DNA of 64,000 bases from Isoetes taiwanensis (taxonomy: Eukaryota; Streptophyta; Lycopodiopsida; Isoetales; Isoetaceae): assembly GCA_021234155.1 (NCBI GenBank), contig JAJEKV010000005.1, positions 21,374,089 to 21,438,088 on the forward strand. Reading direction: 5' to 3'. Position 1 is the stretch's first letter. The number at the start of each line of letters is the position of its first letter. Position numbers and translations under genes: made by a program. Below, piece after piece: positions 32,401-43,887 of the stretch. Below the pieces are notes generated by a model. The model was not told the origin of the DNA and searched no databases. It saw only the letters and a program-made list of their open reading frames with translations.

Positions 32401-34130
32401 TTTCTATTTTATATCTTTTGCATTCTCATGGTTTCATTCTTTTTGATTGCCGAGATTTTTTCACCACATTTGCCCGGGTTGCACTTTGTCTTTTATGTCT
32501 GTTGCCGGTTGTTTAAATATTGTTACGACTTGTGTATGCCATCTTAGTTATTTTCAATATTGCTACATGGCTTGTGTTCCAAGTATTCCATATGTTGGGG
32601 GTTTTTTTGCTTACGGTCATGTCGATGCTTGTTGTTCACATATTTACTATGGTAAGTTCCTTTGTAGTATTCTTTTACGATTATTGATTTTTGATGGTTC
32701 TTATGAGTACTATCTGGGGTTCTCTTCTTGTTTTTCATCTAGAGTTGCCTTTGACATTGCTAGACATAATGGGACCTACTCTTTGACGGTTTCTTGTCTT
32801 AGAATACGATCAATGGAAACATTTTTTGTATCATATGGTGGTTCCTTCATTTTGCTTAGATACATGCATTTTTTCTGTGTGCTCGAGGATTTTTATTCTA
32901 TTGATTCTTTTATGGGCTATGGCTCCTCCATTTTGCTTAGATACATGCATTTTATGTGTTATTTTTCTTCTATTGGTTCTTTATGGGCTTTAGGTTGGTG
33001 GACCGATATCTCTGCCACTTTTTCATCACGTGGTGGCTTACTCAATTTTATCTAGATACATGAATGTGGGTATTTTCCATTTCTATAGGGGGATTGGTTA
33101 TTTATCATGAATCGACTCTTTTGGACTGTATACATATGTCCCTGATAGAAACAATGTAGAGCCAATGTAGAGATAATGTCGATGTCCCTTAGTGATCTTA
33201 TGACCCTCGTTGCTAGGGCCTATCCGAGTCCTATTTGGCACCTTGTCGTTTGGCGTTGTGTCCTTGCAATTGTTCTTTTCAGTTTTCGGTTGTCTGGCCT
33301 TAGTATTACCGTCATTTGTATTTGTGCTATTTAGCTTTTTTGGATCGCGCATGTTGCGTTTGGCACTTTCTTATACTCATTCAACCTTTCACATTCTTCT
33401 CTTTTGCCATGTTTTTGCGCCGTTATGTTTTTTTTTTGCATTTGCGAGCTCTTTTGCCCCATATTTATCCTTTGAAGCCTATTCACCTCATTGGTTTCAA
33501 CTTCATGTCGTATTTTCATATTGTATATTCTTTCCTTGATTTTTTAGTTATGGGGAGCTTCGTCCATTATTTTGCCCTACTCACTCGATCATTTTTCGTA
33601 TCCTGCTTTTCTGTCGATTATATAATCGATTAATGTGGTTTTGGGGATTATAGCATTGTTCATGTTGTTATTAAAGGCGTCGTGTTTTACACTTTTTCCT
33701 TAGTTGGGCTCTTATGCGTAGTTATTTTCTTGTTGATTTATTCATTGGCTTGCATTCCTCTTTTCTCGTATTTATCCTTGGGCTTAAAACATAACTTTAT
33801 TGTCTTTTTTGGGGACTTCATTTGTAGCTCGCTATCATTATGCATTGTGCTACCCTTATACATCATATTTGCTATTTAGCTATATTTGGACACAAATTTC
33901 TGTTTATCATGTGTTTTCTTCCACCCGCTGGGTGATGCTTTTCTCCACCCCCCGGGTGATGCTATCCCCTCTTTTTTCATGAATTGTTGATTTTTTCTCA
34001 TTTCTAATCGCTCACGTCAATTTGGGTGCTTGTAGTTTTGCAGTTTGCCGCTTCACCATTATGCACATTCTTGTTCTCCTTAATCGTTAATGGGTGCCTT
34101 CTATATGTTCCCATTCTTCTCGCGCTCACG
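29484..34130 (-). repeat. Family A repeat block, minus orientation
   Basis: The first 50 bases are the reverse complement of a family A unit end (GGATCGATGG-like end, then GGGAAGGGACGAGCGCC; compare 26,163-26,211). A GCATCACCC-type motif pair appears reversed at 33,920-33,955. On the plus strand the block is very T-rich, which produces long but meaningless hydrophobic frames. The block is inverted relative to 25,181-28,750, so the two flank the protease gene. Confidence 0.6.
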
Positions 34131-34249
34131 GTCGTTGGCGCTCCTCTTCCTCTCACGGGGAATAATATAACATGATTGATGTTCCATGCAATCCACTTTC
34201 ATTATCTAAGTTGCATGGCACTGTTCCACTGTCATTGGTGCAGACTAAT

Positions 34250-35170
34250 TATTTGCCATTACACCAAGTTGTCGAGGTTTACCATTACACTAAGTTGTCC
34301 AGGTTTACCACTGGACATGGTTGTCTAGGTTTACCACTAGACATGGTTGTCTAGGTTTACCATCTCAAGTGCATGTCCAGGTTTACCACTATACTAGGTT
34401 GTCTAGGTTTACCACTAGACATGGTTGTCTAGATTAACCATTGCACCTACATGTCTAGGTTTACCATTTGACTTGCATGTCCAGGTTTACCACTACACTT
34501 AGTTGTCGAGGTTTACCACTACACCAAGTTGTCTAGGTTTACCACTAGACATGGTTGTCTAGGTTTACCACTAGACTAGGTTGTCTAGGTTTACCACTAG
34601 ACATGGTTGTCTAGGTTTACCATCTCAAGTGCATGTCCAGGTTTACCACTATACTAGGTTGTCTAGGTTTACCACTAGACATGGTTGTCTAGGTTAACCA
34701 TTGCATCTACATGTCCAGATTTACCATTTGACTTGCATGTCCAGGTTTACCATCTCAAGTGAATGTCCAGGTTTACCACTACACTTAGTTGTCTAGGTTT
34801 ACCACTAGACATGGTTGTCTAGGTTAACCATTACACCTACATGTCCAGGTTTACCATTTAACTTGGAAGTCCAAGTTTACCACTAGATTTAGTTGTCTAG
34901 GCTAACCATTGCACCTACATGTCCAAGTTTACCATCTCAAGTGCATGTCGGGTTTACCACTACACTAAGTTGTCTAGGTTTACCACTGAGACATGGTTGT
35001 CGGGCTAACCATTGCACCTACATGTCGGGTTTACCATCTCAAGTGCATGTCCAGGTTTACCACTAGACTTATTTGTCTAGGTTTACCATTACACTTGCAT
35101 GTCCAGGTTTACCACTGGACATGGTTGTCCAGGCTAACCATTACACTTGCATATGTCACTAGGTTAACTA
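34250..35170 (-). repeat. Right 26-bp minisatellite array in MULE 1
   Basis: More than thirty units of GTCTAGGTTTACCACTAGACATGGTT and variants, the reverse complement of the left arrays at 22,690-24,455. The two arrays thus form a large inverted repeat inside the element. Confidence 0.92.
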
Positions 35171-36299
35171 CTATGGTTGTCTAGGGTTAACTTCTATGCA
35201 CATATATGACATTAGATTAGGGTGATTATGTGACAATACTTACTGTTAAGGTTGGTTATCCAGTGACAATACTTACTGATTTTGCTAAAAAACTTGATAA
35301 GTTGGGTTTTTTGGCAAAAGAAAGCAGCATGCTAAAAACTTGTTAGGTTGACACATATCTTCAAAATGGATCACATTGGAGCAATGGAGCACATTACGAA
35401 AAAAGCACTTTCATAAAGCCATGGCAAAACAATAGCAGCCTCGAAACGAAATCATATTTCAGGTGGTTCAAACGGCCTACCACTGCAGGTTGCTGTTGGA
35501 GATGCTACGTTGTCCTCCAATGCATGCAAGTGTGTCATTGTCTGTGTTGTGCATGTTCTCAATGCATGCGCATGCGTGTGCATGCATGCAACCCAATGTA
35601 CATATATATACAAGAAAATTAATACGTCCTACGGCGCATTGTTCCAGTTTTAGCATGTTCTTACGGTGACCAACGATTCTACTGAGATTCTCTTGTGATT
35701 CCTCTATATTCTTCAACATTCTATGTATTATATTTAGCATTCATGAAGATTCCCCTAGGTTCTCTTAGAATTTTCTATTTTGATTGAGGTGCTTACCCAT
35801 GAGCATTTAAAACCTTCTAAAATAATCTATTTTGGATCTGTGCAACATTTTTAAAATATTTTCTATTTTTAGACTGAGGTGCTTGCCCTGAGCATCTAGA
35901 ATATTTTTTTTTTCAAGATTTATATTGTACACCTTTATTATGAAACATTTTAGATCATTCTATTGTCGCTCTTTGCAAAATCTTAAAAAAACTCTAAGAT
36001 TTATCAAGATTTTCTTAAATTCCCTTAGATATTATGAAGATTCCCTTAGATTCAATTAGATTTTAAGAGATTCCGTTAGACTTGTATATTTTCCTAGATT
36101 CTCTTACAATTTATGAGATTTCCTTATATTCCCTTTAATTCTCCTGGATTCCCTTACATTCTAGAAATTTCTAGAACATTTTACAACTTTCTGGAATATT
36201 TTAAAACTTTCAAAACATCCTAGAATATTATAGTCTATTTTATCTTAATTAGAACATTACCCTTAAGTATATTTGAAACATAAATTCTTCATAGAATTA
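35171..36299. repeat. AT-rich filler with degenerate ATTCCCTTAGATT repeats
   Basis: No gene is visible. From about 35,690 to 36,240 short motifs of the type GATTCCCTTAGATTC recur irregularly. A CATGCATG-rich patch is at 35,520-35,590. Confidence 0.5.
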
Positions 36300-36375
36300 A
36301 TGCTTGGTCTAGTGGTTAGAGTGGAGGGTTTGGGGGGTTGAGGACGAAGGTTCGAATCCCCCCAATAACATAAAA
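36300..36375 (+). other. tRNA-like sequence (SINE head or tRNA relic)
   Basis: An A-box-like string TGGTCTAGTGGTTAGAG is followed after about 25 bases by a perfect B box GGTTCGAATCC and an A-rich tail. These are the internal RNA polymerase III promoter boxes. The acceptor stem pairs poorly and no clear anticodon arm is seen, so it is more likely the head of a tRNA-derived SINE than a working tRNA gene. Confidence 0.55.
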
Positions 36376-36411
36376 AATTTTAAAAGCCTTTCCTTAAGGA
36401 ACGAGCATTCA

Positions 36412-36655
36412 ATGTGAGCCTTAGGATCTTAGACTCGATCAACGATCAAGATCTCACCATATGAAAGCAATATGAGCCGTAGGATCTATTACATATAATT
36501 CCCAAAGCCACGTGGACCGTAGGATGTGTCCCCTCAATCTGGACCGTAGGAGCATGGTACACCTATTATATGTAAACTCCCAGGCCATCTGAGCCGTAGG
36601 ATACGTCCCAAACCCACGTGAGCCGTCGGATCTCGAACGGACGGTCGGATAAGCT
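36412..36655 (+). repeat. TGAGCCGTAGGATC repeat cluster
   Basis: Six irregularly spaced copies of a GNRCCGTAGGATC motif in 240 bp, near the right end of MULE 1. Confidence 0.75.
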
Positions 36656-36849
36656 CGAAACATAAGAACATATATAGATCAGATAGTGTGATTCAATACA
36701 ATTGATAGTGTGTGTTGTTCTGGGATCATCGCTTGTCTCTCTTTCTTTATATGCTTTGTCTAGATTTTCATCAGTTGCAAGTGCCATTGCAGGAGCGGGT
36801 ACGGTGATGAGTGAGAGATCATCATTCTCCATAGCAGCGAGGAGTCCAT

Positions 36850-37012
36850 CCATAGCATGAGCTTCGGATGCATGCCTCGGATAGCGGATGGGCCATCCGG
36901 GATGGCCGATGCATGATGCATTGGCAGGCCGATGGTGATTCGATCTATGACCGAGCTTACCACGGATTTCTGCCCGGGTTTACCACTTCCCGGAGCAGGA
37001 ATACGGCGCTCC
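36850..37012 (-). repeat. Right TIR of MULE 1
   Basis: Reverse complement of the left TIR, with CATCCTCCT duplicated immediately outside at 37,013-37,021. Confidence 0.88.
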
Positions 37013-37021
37013 CATCCTCCT

Positions 37022-39277
37022 TGCCTTACACCCTGTGGCATGGCACCAAGCCATGTGTCGACCACTTGAAACCTTTTGGCTGTAGTGTTTTTGCTCATAT
37101 TCCACTTTTCCAACGTGACAAACTTGCCTCTCACTCTCTTAAATATGCTTTTATGGGCTATAGTTCTACCTCTAAAGGCTTTCGCCTCTACAACCCTGCT
37201 ACTAAGAACATCATTGAATGCACCAGTGTGGTGTTCCTTGAATCAGACTACTCCATCTTCACCTCCTCCTGCCCACATTCACCCCCTTCTATCCCACTTG
37301 TGTGGCAACCCCTTGAACCCGAGCTTGACTCTTCCTCTCCTACTCCACCCGCTACTCTTCCACCTCCTTCCCCTGCTGCATACCAACATCCTACTCCAGC
37401 CATCGCCACCTCCTCCTCAGACCAGCCTACTCCCTCCTCTACCACACTGTCTCTTTCTCCGTCTCGCCCCTCTTGCAGTTGAAAACCCACGTCTCGTTTA
37501 TTAAAATCATTTGCTCTCTCTTCAGAGCAGTTGCCATCTGACCTACCTCCCTCCAGACATTCCCGAATGTTTTGCTTTTCTCTCAGATCTGATCAGTGCT
37601 CAATTGCCCACTTCCAAGATCCTACACTGAAGCCCTTCGGCGACCCGACCATGCACAATGACATTCTGCCATGCAATCTAAAATAGATTCTCTTCGTCAT
37701 GCCCACACATTTGATCTGATTCCACTTCCTGTTGGTCGGAACCGTATCTCTGGAAAATGGTTGTTCAAACTCAAAGAAGCTCCTTATGGCACCATTCATC
37801 GCTATAAAGCTCGCTAGGTTGCTCGCAGCTTTACACAAATTCCAGATATTGACTATAATGAAGTCTTCTCCCCAATTGCCAAAATGACCTCAATCCGGCT
37901 AGTCTGAGCTCTTACAGCAGCCCTTGATCTTGAACTTCATCAAATGGATGTTCAAACTATCTTTCTTAATGGTGACCTCCAAGAAGAAGTGTACATGGAG
38001 CAATCGAGTTCATCACACCAGGCACCTCTCATCTAGTGTGCAGTCTGCGCAAGGCGATCTATGGGCTCCCCTTGGGCCTGATACACTCGTATTGATCAGT
38101 TTCTTCACTCCTTGGGGTTAACACGCCTTCACTCAGACTGGAATTTATACTTCAAGCACCACTTTGACCAGCTCCTTATTGTCATCCTTTATGTGGATGA
38201 CTTTCTTCTCGCTAGCTCCAATTTACAAACCATCAGCCAATTCAAGCAATAGTTGAATGCCCAGTTTCGGATAACCGATCTCGGCCCTGCCACATACTGT
38301 CTTGGCTTCTATATTCATCGGCATAGATGCTCCAAATGCCTCTTCATCAATCACGAGCGCAATATTGAGACTCTTCTTCACAAATTTGGCATGTTCCAGT
38401 GTAAACCCATCTCTACGCCTGTTGCACCTAGACAGAAGCTCACCGCTTTGCCCTCCTCTGATCCTCTATTTGATCCTACACCTTACCGTCAACTTGTAGA
38501 CTTCCTCATGCATCTTGTTGTTTGCACTCGTCTTGACATATCCTATGCTGTCTCTTCTGCCAGCCGATTCATGCAACAACCCACCGCGCTTTACTGACAA
38601 GCTCTCCAATGCATCCTTCGCTATCTCCGCCATACTCCCACTCATGGCCTCCTCTACACTGAACCACACTTTCCTCTCCTTGGACATGCCGATGCAGACT
38701 GGGCAGGTAACACAGACAATAGTGGCTCCACCACCGGCCTTTTGTTCTCTTTCGGTCCCAACACCATTACATGGAGCTTCAAACAACAATCCAGATGCAG
38801 ACTGGGCAGGTAACACGGACAATAGCGGCTCTACCACCGGCCTTTTGTTCTCTCTCGGTCCCAACACCATCGCATGGAGTTTCAAACAACAATCCAGATG
38901 CAGACTGGACTGGTAACACAGACAATAGCGGCTCCACCACCGGCCTTTTATTCTCTCTCGGTCCCAACACCATCATATGGAGCTTCAAACAACAATCCAG
39001 CATTGCCCTCTCAAGTTGTGAGGCGGAGTACATGGGAGCATCAGCAACAGCTCGAGAAGCAATCTGGCTTCAACACTTACTTGCAGAACTTGGCTTCAAC
39101 CAGCAAGCACCAACTGTAATTCACAATGACAATCAAGCGTGCATCTCCATCTCCAAGAATCCAGTTGATCGCTACAGGACAAAGCATACTGGTATTCATC
39201 ACCACTTTACCAGGGAAAAGGTAGCTGAAGGACTCATTGAATTTCAATATGTCAGCATCAGACAAATGAAGGCACAT
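37022..39277 (+). pseudogene. Ty1/copia pol: integrase tail, RT and RNase H (degenerate)
   Basis: Starts mid-gene where MULE 1 inserted. L-W-H-G-T-K-P and F-G-C-S-V-F are the end of copia integrase. The RT part includes K-W-L-F-K-L-K, D-Y-N-E-V-F-S-P, H-Q-M-D-V-Q-T (near 37,938), Y-V-D-D near 38,190 and the L-G-P-A-T-Y-C-L-G block. RNase H has A-L-S-S-C-E-A-E-Y-M and D-N-Q-A-C-I, ending at 39,277. Stops, frame changes and a triplication break the frame. No copia LTR is recognised in the window. Confidence 0.9.
38691..38999 (+). repeat. 103-bp tandem triplication inside copia RNase H
   Basis: Units start at 38,691, 38,794 and 38,897 with GATGCAGACTGG. The 103-bp period is not a multiple of three and so shifts the frame. 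Confidence 0.92.
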
Positions 39278-39310
39278 TGAAGGGTGAAAATAAATGTACC
39301 CAGGTTATTG

Positions 39311-39935
39311 TGATTCCTTCGCAAAAAATTCCATCCGGCGGAATCACCGAGCCCGCGACCCCGTTATCCGTACAGCGGACCCCGTTTATCGTACCTGACA
39401 GGGTCGCTTTCAGGCGATATATACCTTCCGGTGGAATCGCCCCTGAAATCTCCATCGCGATGGAATCTCCACCGTGTTATTCCACCAGGCAGAATTACTC
39501 CGCAACTCTATTCCTCCGGAAGGAATCACGAACCACCGTGTGAATCCTCCAGACGGAATCACAGATATGCTATTCCGCTAGATGGAATCACGAACGTTTG
39601 ATTCCGTCGAATGGAATCACCGCTTACTTATCCCGCCGGACAGAATCACAACATTGCTATTCCGCCAGATGGAATCACCAATGCAAGATTCTGCCGGGTG
39701 GAATCACCAATGTAAGATTCGACGAGACGGAATCACCACGAATGCATTCCGCCCGACGGTATCACAACCGCGCTATTCCGTGAGACCGAATCACAGTTTA
39801 GTGATTCCATCGACTTGAATCTCCGTGAGATGGAATCACTCTTCCAGGATTCCGCCAGATGGAATCACTCCTCCGTCATTCCGTAGGATGGAATCACTCT
39901 TCCGTGATGCAGGTGATTCCGATGCAGATGATTCC
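39311..39935 (+). repeat. GGAATCAC/ATTCC 29-30 bp repeat array, left of MULE 2
   Basis: About twenty irregular units of GGAATCAC plus variable bases plus ATTCCGCC. Each unit can fold ATTCC against GGAAT. A smaller set of the same motif lies to the right of the transposase at 43,605-43,795. Confidence 0.88.
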
Positions 39936-40120
39936 GCAGGAGCGACAAGTGGATGCATCCGGTCCCGTATGGAACGGCCGGCGGCCCATTGTGGCGTCGT
40001 GAGTTAAAATCCGCCTGGGGCGCGGAGTCTATCCATTCCATCGGGACGGAATCACTGCTGTTGGCTTTAAGCCACGGAACTTCGATCCGCAGTGACGGGG
40101 AGTTCTCAGCGGGGCTTGTC

Positions 40121-42894
40121 ATGGACCTCGAAGAGAAGATTGAGGAGGCCAGTGCCTGCAACACAGTCCAGTTCTATGTCTTTGTTGTGGCTGAGCTCTA
40201 ATTACGCTTCCTGTGGCAGGTGCAAGCGGAGATTTGGCAAACAAACCCTGCAGAAGGGCATTTTGACCACAGTCGGCTACCCTGGACGGTTCTAGAGCAC
40301 CACGGTCCTGATCTGGATGGAGGAGGCACTCAATTGGTGTGGGTTTCCTATATTCCCACCTCACGGGTGCCGGATTTCATTGCTGGGGAGCAAAAAAAAT
40401 GGGGATGCACCCTGCAATTTCTATATAAGAAGCTCTGAAATGAATAAGGCGCCATCAAAACCAGGCATCCGGACATATCTGTCTCTGAAGAGGTATGCAG
40501 TTCTCTAGGTTGTTGTCTATATGTTTTTTAGACTGCACATGGAAATTATTAAAGCATGACTGATTCATCCTCAATGGTGGAAAGAAGGTACTGGTGTAGT
40601 TTTGGGCCCCAAGACAAATCTGGGAACACCCATGTTGTGGAAGATCGACGTCCTCCTCGAGGCCAAAGGAGGAGGAGGGTTCAAAGCGGGGAGAGTATTC
40701 GAAGGGGATGCCAATGTCATTTCACTTTGAGACAGCTCTACCTTCTTCCGGAAACCACTCAAATTACCTACCACAAATGGGATCACATGAACCAACAAGG
40801 TGAAATTTGCCACGGTAAAGCTTTAGCTGTTGAGAAAGGGTTGAGGTATAGGCTGGCTCCGTGGCTCACGGCTGAAAAGAGAGAATGGATCAAACAAAAG
40901 CTATTGCATTACATTGCACCCAGAATGGTGATGAATATCCACCAAGAAAGAGTGAGCTTGAAGAAGGAACTACTTGGGTTGGAGGGGCTTACGAGAGACG
41001 ACATGTTAAAGATGCATGAAATCTACAACATTGAAAAGGAAGTGGCCCGAAATGTTTGGAAGTTGCATGAAGATGAAGCTACAAACACTCATATATGGGT
41101 GCAACAACACCTTGACAGTGTATTCCACTACGAGCGAGGTGACATCTTCCAATTAGGGGTTATGACTCCCACCCAAAGGTGAGTCTTGTTGAGATTTGGA
41201 AAGGATAAAGCATTGTGTCTTGACTCCACCTACAAGACAAACGAGATGAGGTAGGGTTGCTCATATAAAATTTTAGCTTCCTTGCTAACATTGTTAAGTT
41301 GTGTTGATATTTTACATTAAAGGTACTACCTCTTCACTATCATTGGTTTCGATGACTACTTCAATGGGATGCCTCTGGCTTGGATTATCACGAACTCCCA
41401 GAAGAGTGATGCAATAGCAAGATGGCTAGAAGCCATGAAAGTGTGGGTTGAACGCCAAGACTCAACCTGGAGGCCCTCATGCTTTATCACCGATTCTTGT
41501 GATGCCGAAATACATGTAATAAAAAAGGTAACAATGTTTCCATAGCAATTTTCAATGGTTCATTTTGCACACCATCTTGAGCATGTGGCATCTCCCTCCA
41601 CTTCAGGTTTACCCTAGCGTGCACTTGAACCTTTGCATATGGCATGTGAGAAGAGACTGGTTGAAGTGGTTAGTCAAGAACGTGAAGAACAAGGAGATGA
41701 GGAACCAAATGTTTAAGGAATTGGGTGAGATCATGTATGGAATCAAGTGTCCCCCAGGTAACAATGACTATGGACAGGATTACAATGAGGCTGTTAAAGT
41801 AGAAGCTTTGAGAAAGTTGGAGACCCTGAAAGCAAAGTATCCGCAGTATCCGAAATTGGCCTCCTACGTGAGTCGAGAGTGGACTCGCAACATATGTGAA
41901 TGGGTGCTGGCTACAAGAATCTTTCCCCATTCAAACCAAGAAACCAATGCTGCAGTAGAGGCTTGGCACAAGACACTGAAGATGCGCCTGGGCATCTCCA
42001 AATCACAACTAAAGGGCAGGAGGATGGATTGGCTACTACACATGCTTGTCCACGATGTTGAGACCCACACAACATACTCAAGGTAATTTCCAAAAGATAA
42101 CATTTTTGGTATATTTACGTGTGCACTAACACTCCACGTTGTTCCATTTACAAGCACACAGGGGGATGAAAGAGGCTGGTTTTGTTATAAACACATCACA
42201 AGAGAAAATTATCGAGTCGGCTATTCGAGGAGCGAGGCGGATTCCGGATGATGCAGTCACATTTGTAGACCTTGAAGGAGGTGAGGCATATGTCCAAACT
42301 CTTGATCTCAACCGCCAACCATACTTTGTGAGTGGGGCACATAGGAATTGGGCAAGTTGTGATTGCCCATGGGGTGCCAAAGGGAACCTGTGCAAACACC
42401 AAGTTAAGGTTATCCAACTAATGGATAGTTACAGAGAACAGGACATCTTGAAGGTTCTAGGTTCCGATTATGGAAATGCAAGTGGTGGCATGGAGCACTT
42501 GCGCCCATGTACACCTGGGGTCACCCCTCGAGATTCACCTGAAGAGATAGTTAGTCTAGAGGATGACATTCTCCCTATGAAGAAAGTTGGGTTGACCGTT
42601 GAGGAAGCTAGGTCTTCACTAGAATCGTGTGTTGCCAGGGTTATGGGGCGGGCCTCCAAGGATCCCAGCCTCCTCATAGCCACAGACGTGAGGATGAGAC
42701 AAGTTGACACCAGGCTTGAGAGGATGGATGAAGAGGCCTATGACACAACTATATCGTCTTTGTCAGTGCTGGAGGAAGAGGAGGCATATGGAACGAGCCT
42801 TGCAAGGATCAAGCCACTCTTGGAAGTAGGGAAGAGGGGGCCAAAGGACAAGAAACGGAGTTGGAAGGAAGTTGAAATGGAGAGCCTTGCTTAG
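40121..42894 (+). CDS. MULE 2 transposase (DDE + SWIM zinc finger), one in-frame stop
   Basis: Mutator-family transposase that would cut and join element ends. Exon-like parts: 40,121-40,198, 40,221-40,491, about 40,556-41,250, 41,320-41,528, about 41,608-42,083 and about 42,160-42,894. Introns have GT/AG borders (for example 41,251-41,319). Visible motifs: C-Q-C-H-F and C-H-G in the N-terminal part; L-D-S-T-Y-K-T (first D); F-I-T-D-S-C-D (second D); C-I-W-H-V-R-R-D-W; S-N-Q-E-T-N-A-A-V-E (E). The SWIM finger C-D-C-P-W-G-A-K-G-N-L-C-K-H lies near 42,360. A Glu-rich tail of about 170 residues follows. A TGA at 41,180-41,182 interrupts an otherwise good frame, so it may be inactive. The copy in MULE 1 is a close but decayed relative. 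Confidence 0.82.
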
Positions 42895-42949
42895 ATGGTT
42901 TGTAATATTGTGAGTTTTGCACAAATACCATGGTGTCTAAATATTCTGT

Positions 42950-43480
42950 GTACAAGGATTCAATGTGCAATATATACTATATGTATAAATATTTTGTGTA
43001 CGCATACACAATGTATAAATACTCTTAAGTGCAAGAAGTCTACGTATAAGTACTCTATGTAGAAATACTCTGTGTATAAATACCATGTGTATAAATACTA
43101 TACGTATAAATACTCTGTGTGTATAAATATCATGTGTTCAAAATACTATAAGTATAAATACTCTCTGTACAAATACACAATACATAAGTAGGGAAATAAC
43201 CTGTGTATGAATACCGTGTGTATAAATACTATACGTATAAATACCATGTGCACAAATAGAATTTATAAATACTATACATACAAAATGTATGAATACTTTT
43301 AAGTATGTCTATGTATAAGTATGCTACGTAGAAGTACTCTGTGTATAAATACCATGTGTGCAAAGTACTATAAGTATAAATACTCTGTGTACAAATACAC
43401 AATACATAAGTACTCTTTATAGAAGTACTCTAAGCATGTATACAATACTCTATGTATAATACTTAAGGTACAGTTACTCC
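42950..43480 (+). repeat. TATAAATACTNTGTG microsatellite-like repeats
   Basis: Irregular copies of TATAAATACTCTGTG and TATAAATACCATGTG spaced about 18-20 bp. A few similar strings recur at 44,640-44,760. Confidence 0.85.
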
Positions 43481-43604
43481 CATGTATATAACGTTTATAC
43501 TCCACGGATAAATTCAAAATTCACATGTGTAAATGCAAAATTCCATTAAAAAATAGAGAATGGTCTGCCCAATGGTCGAAAGATATCTCTAAAGTCTTCG
43601 ACTA

Positions 43605-43795
43605 TCCGGTGGAATCACAAAATGGTGAGTCTATGCCGTGGAATCCCCTCCACCATCATTGCCATGCAGGCAGTAATTGCTTCTTCACGTCAAATGGCCG
43701 CCATTCTGACAGACGGCTGACTGACGTACGCAACCGGTGGTGATTCCACTACACAGAATCATAGGTGGTGATTCCACTGCACAGAATCATCCTTC
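43605..43795 (+). repeat. GGAATCAC/GTGATTCC motifs, right of MULE 2
   Basis: GTGGAATCAC near 43,610 and two copies of GGTGGTGATTCCACT-CACAGAATCAT at 43,736-43,795. Together with 39,311-39,935 they probably mark subterminal regions of one element, but I could not fix its exact ends or a target duplication. Confidence 0.6.
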
Positions 43796-43887
43796 GGCCG
43801 TCGGACCAGCACCATTCTCTTCGCATTCACTCATAATTCCCTGGAAGACGATCCTGTGAAGCGCTTCGATCTTCGTCTGTGGCAGGC

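Larger units (their letters stand above)
19458..37012 (+). mobile_element. MULE 1: 17.6 kb Mutator-like element with TIRs and 9-bp TSD
   Basis: The terminal inverted repeats start GGAGCGCCGTATTCC on both sides (19,458 inward; 37,012 inward on the minus strand) and stay similar for about 160 bp. CATCCTCCT flanks both ends (19,449-19,457 and 37,013-37,021). A 9-bp duplication is the hallmark of Mutator-like elements. Contents: decayed transposase, inverted 26-bp repeat arrays, family A repeat blocks, an Ulp1-like protease gene, a tRNA-like sequence, and AT-rich filler. It interrupts a copia pol gene. Confidence 0.88.

Noticed and set aside
31000-34100. Many hydrophobic plus-strand frames that look like membrane proteins
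   Set aside because: They come from T-rich repeat sequence, overlap in several frames and lack any family motif.
36300-36375. Functional tRNA gene
   Set aside because: The acceptor stem pairs poorly and no anticodon arm can be drawn.
39277-39818. Overlapping frames of 60-90 codons
   Set aside because: They are translations of the GGAATCAC repeat array in two frames.
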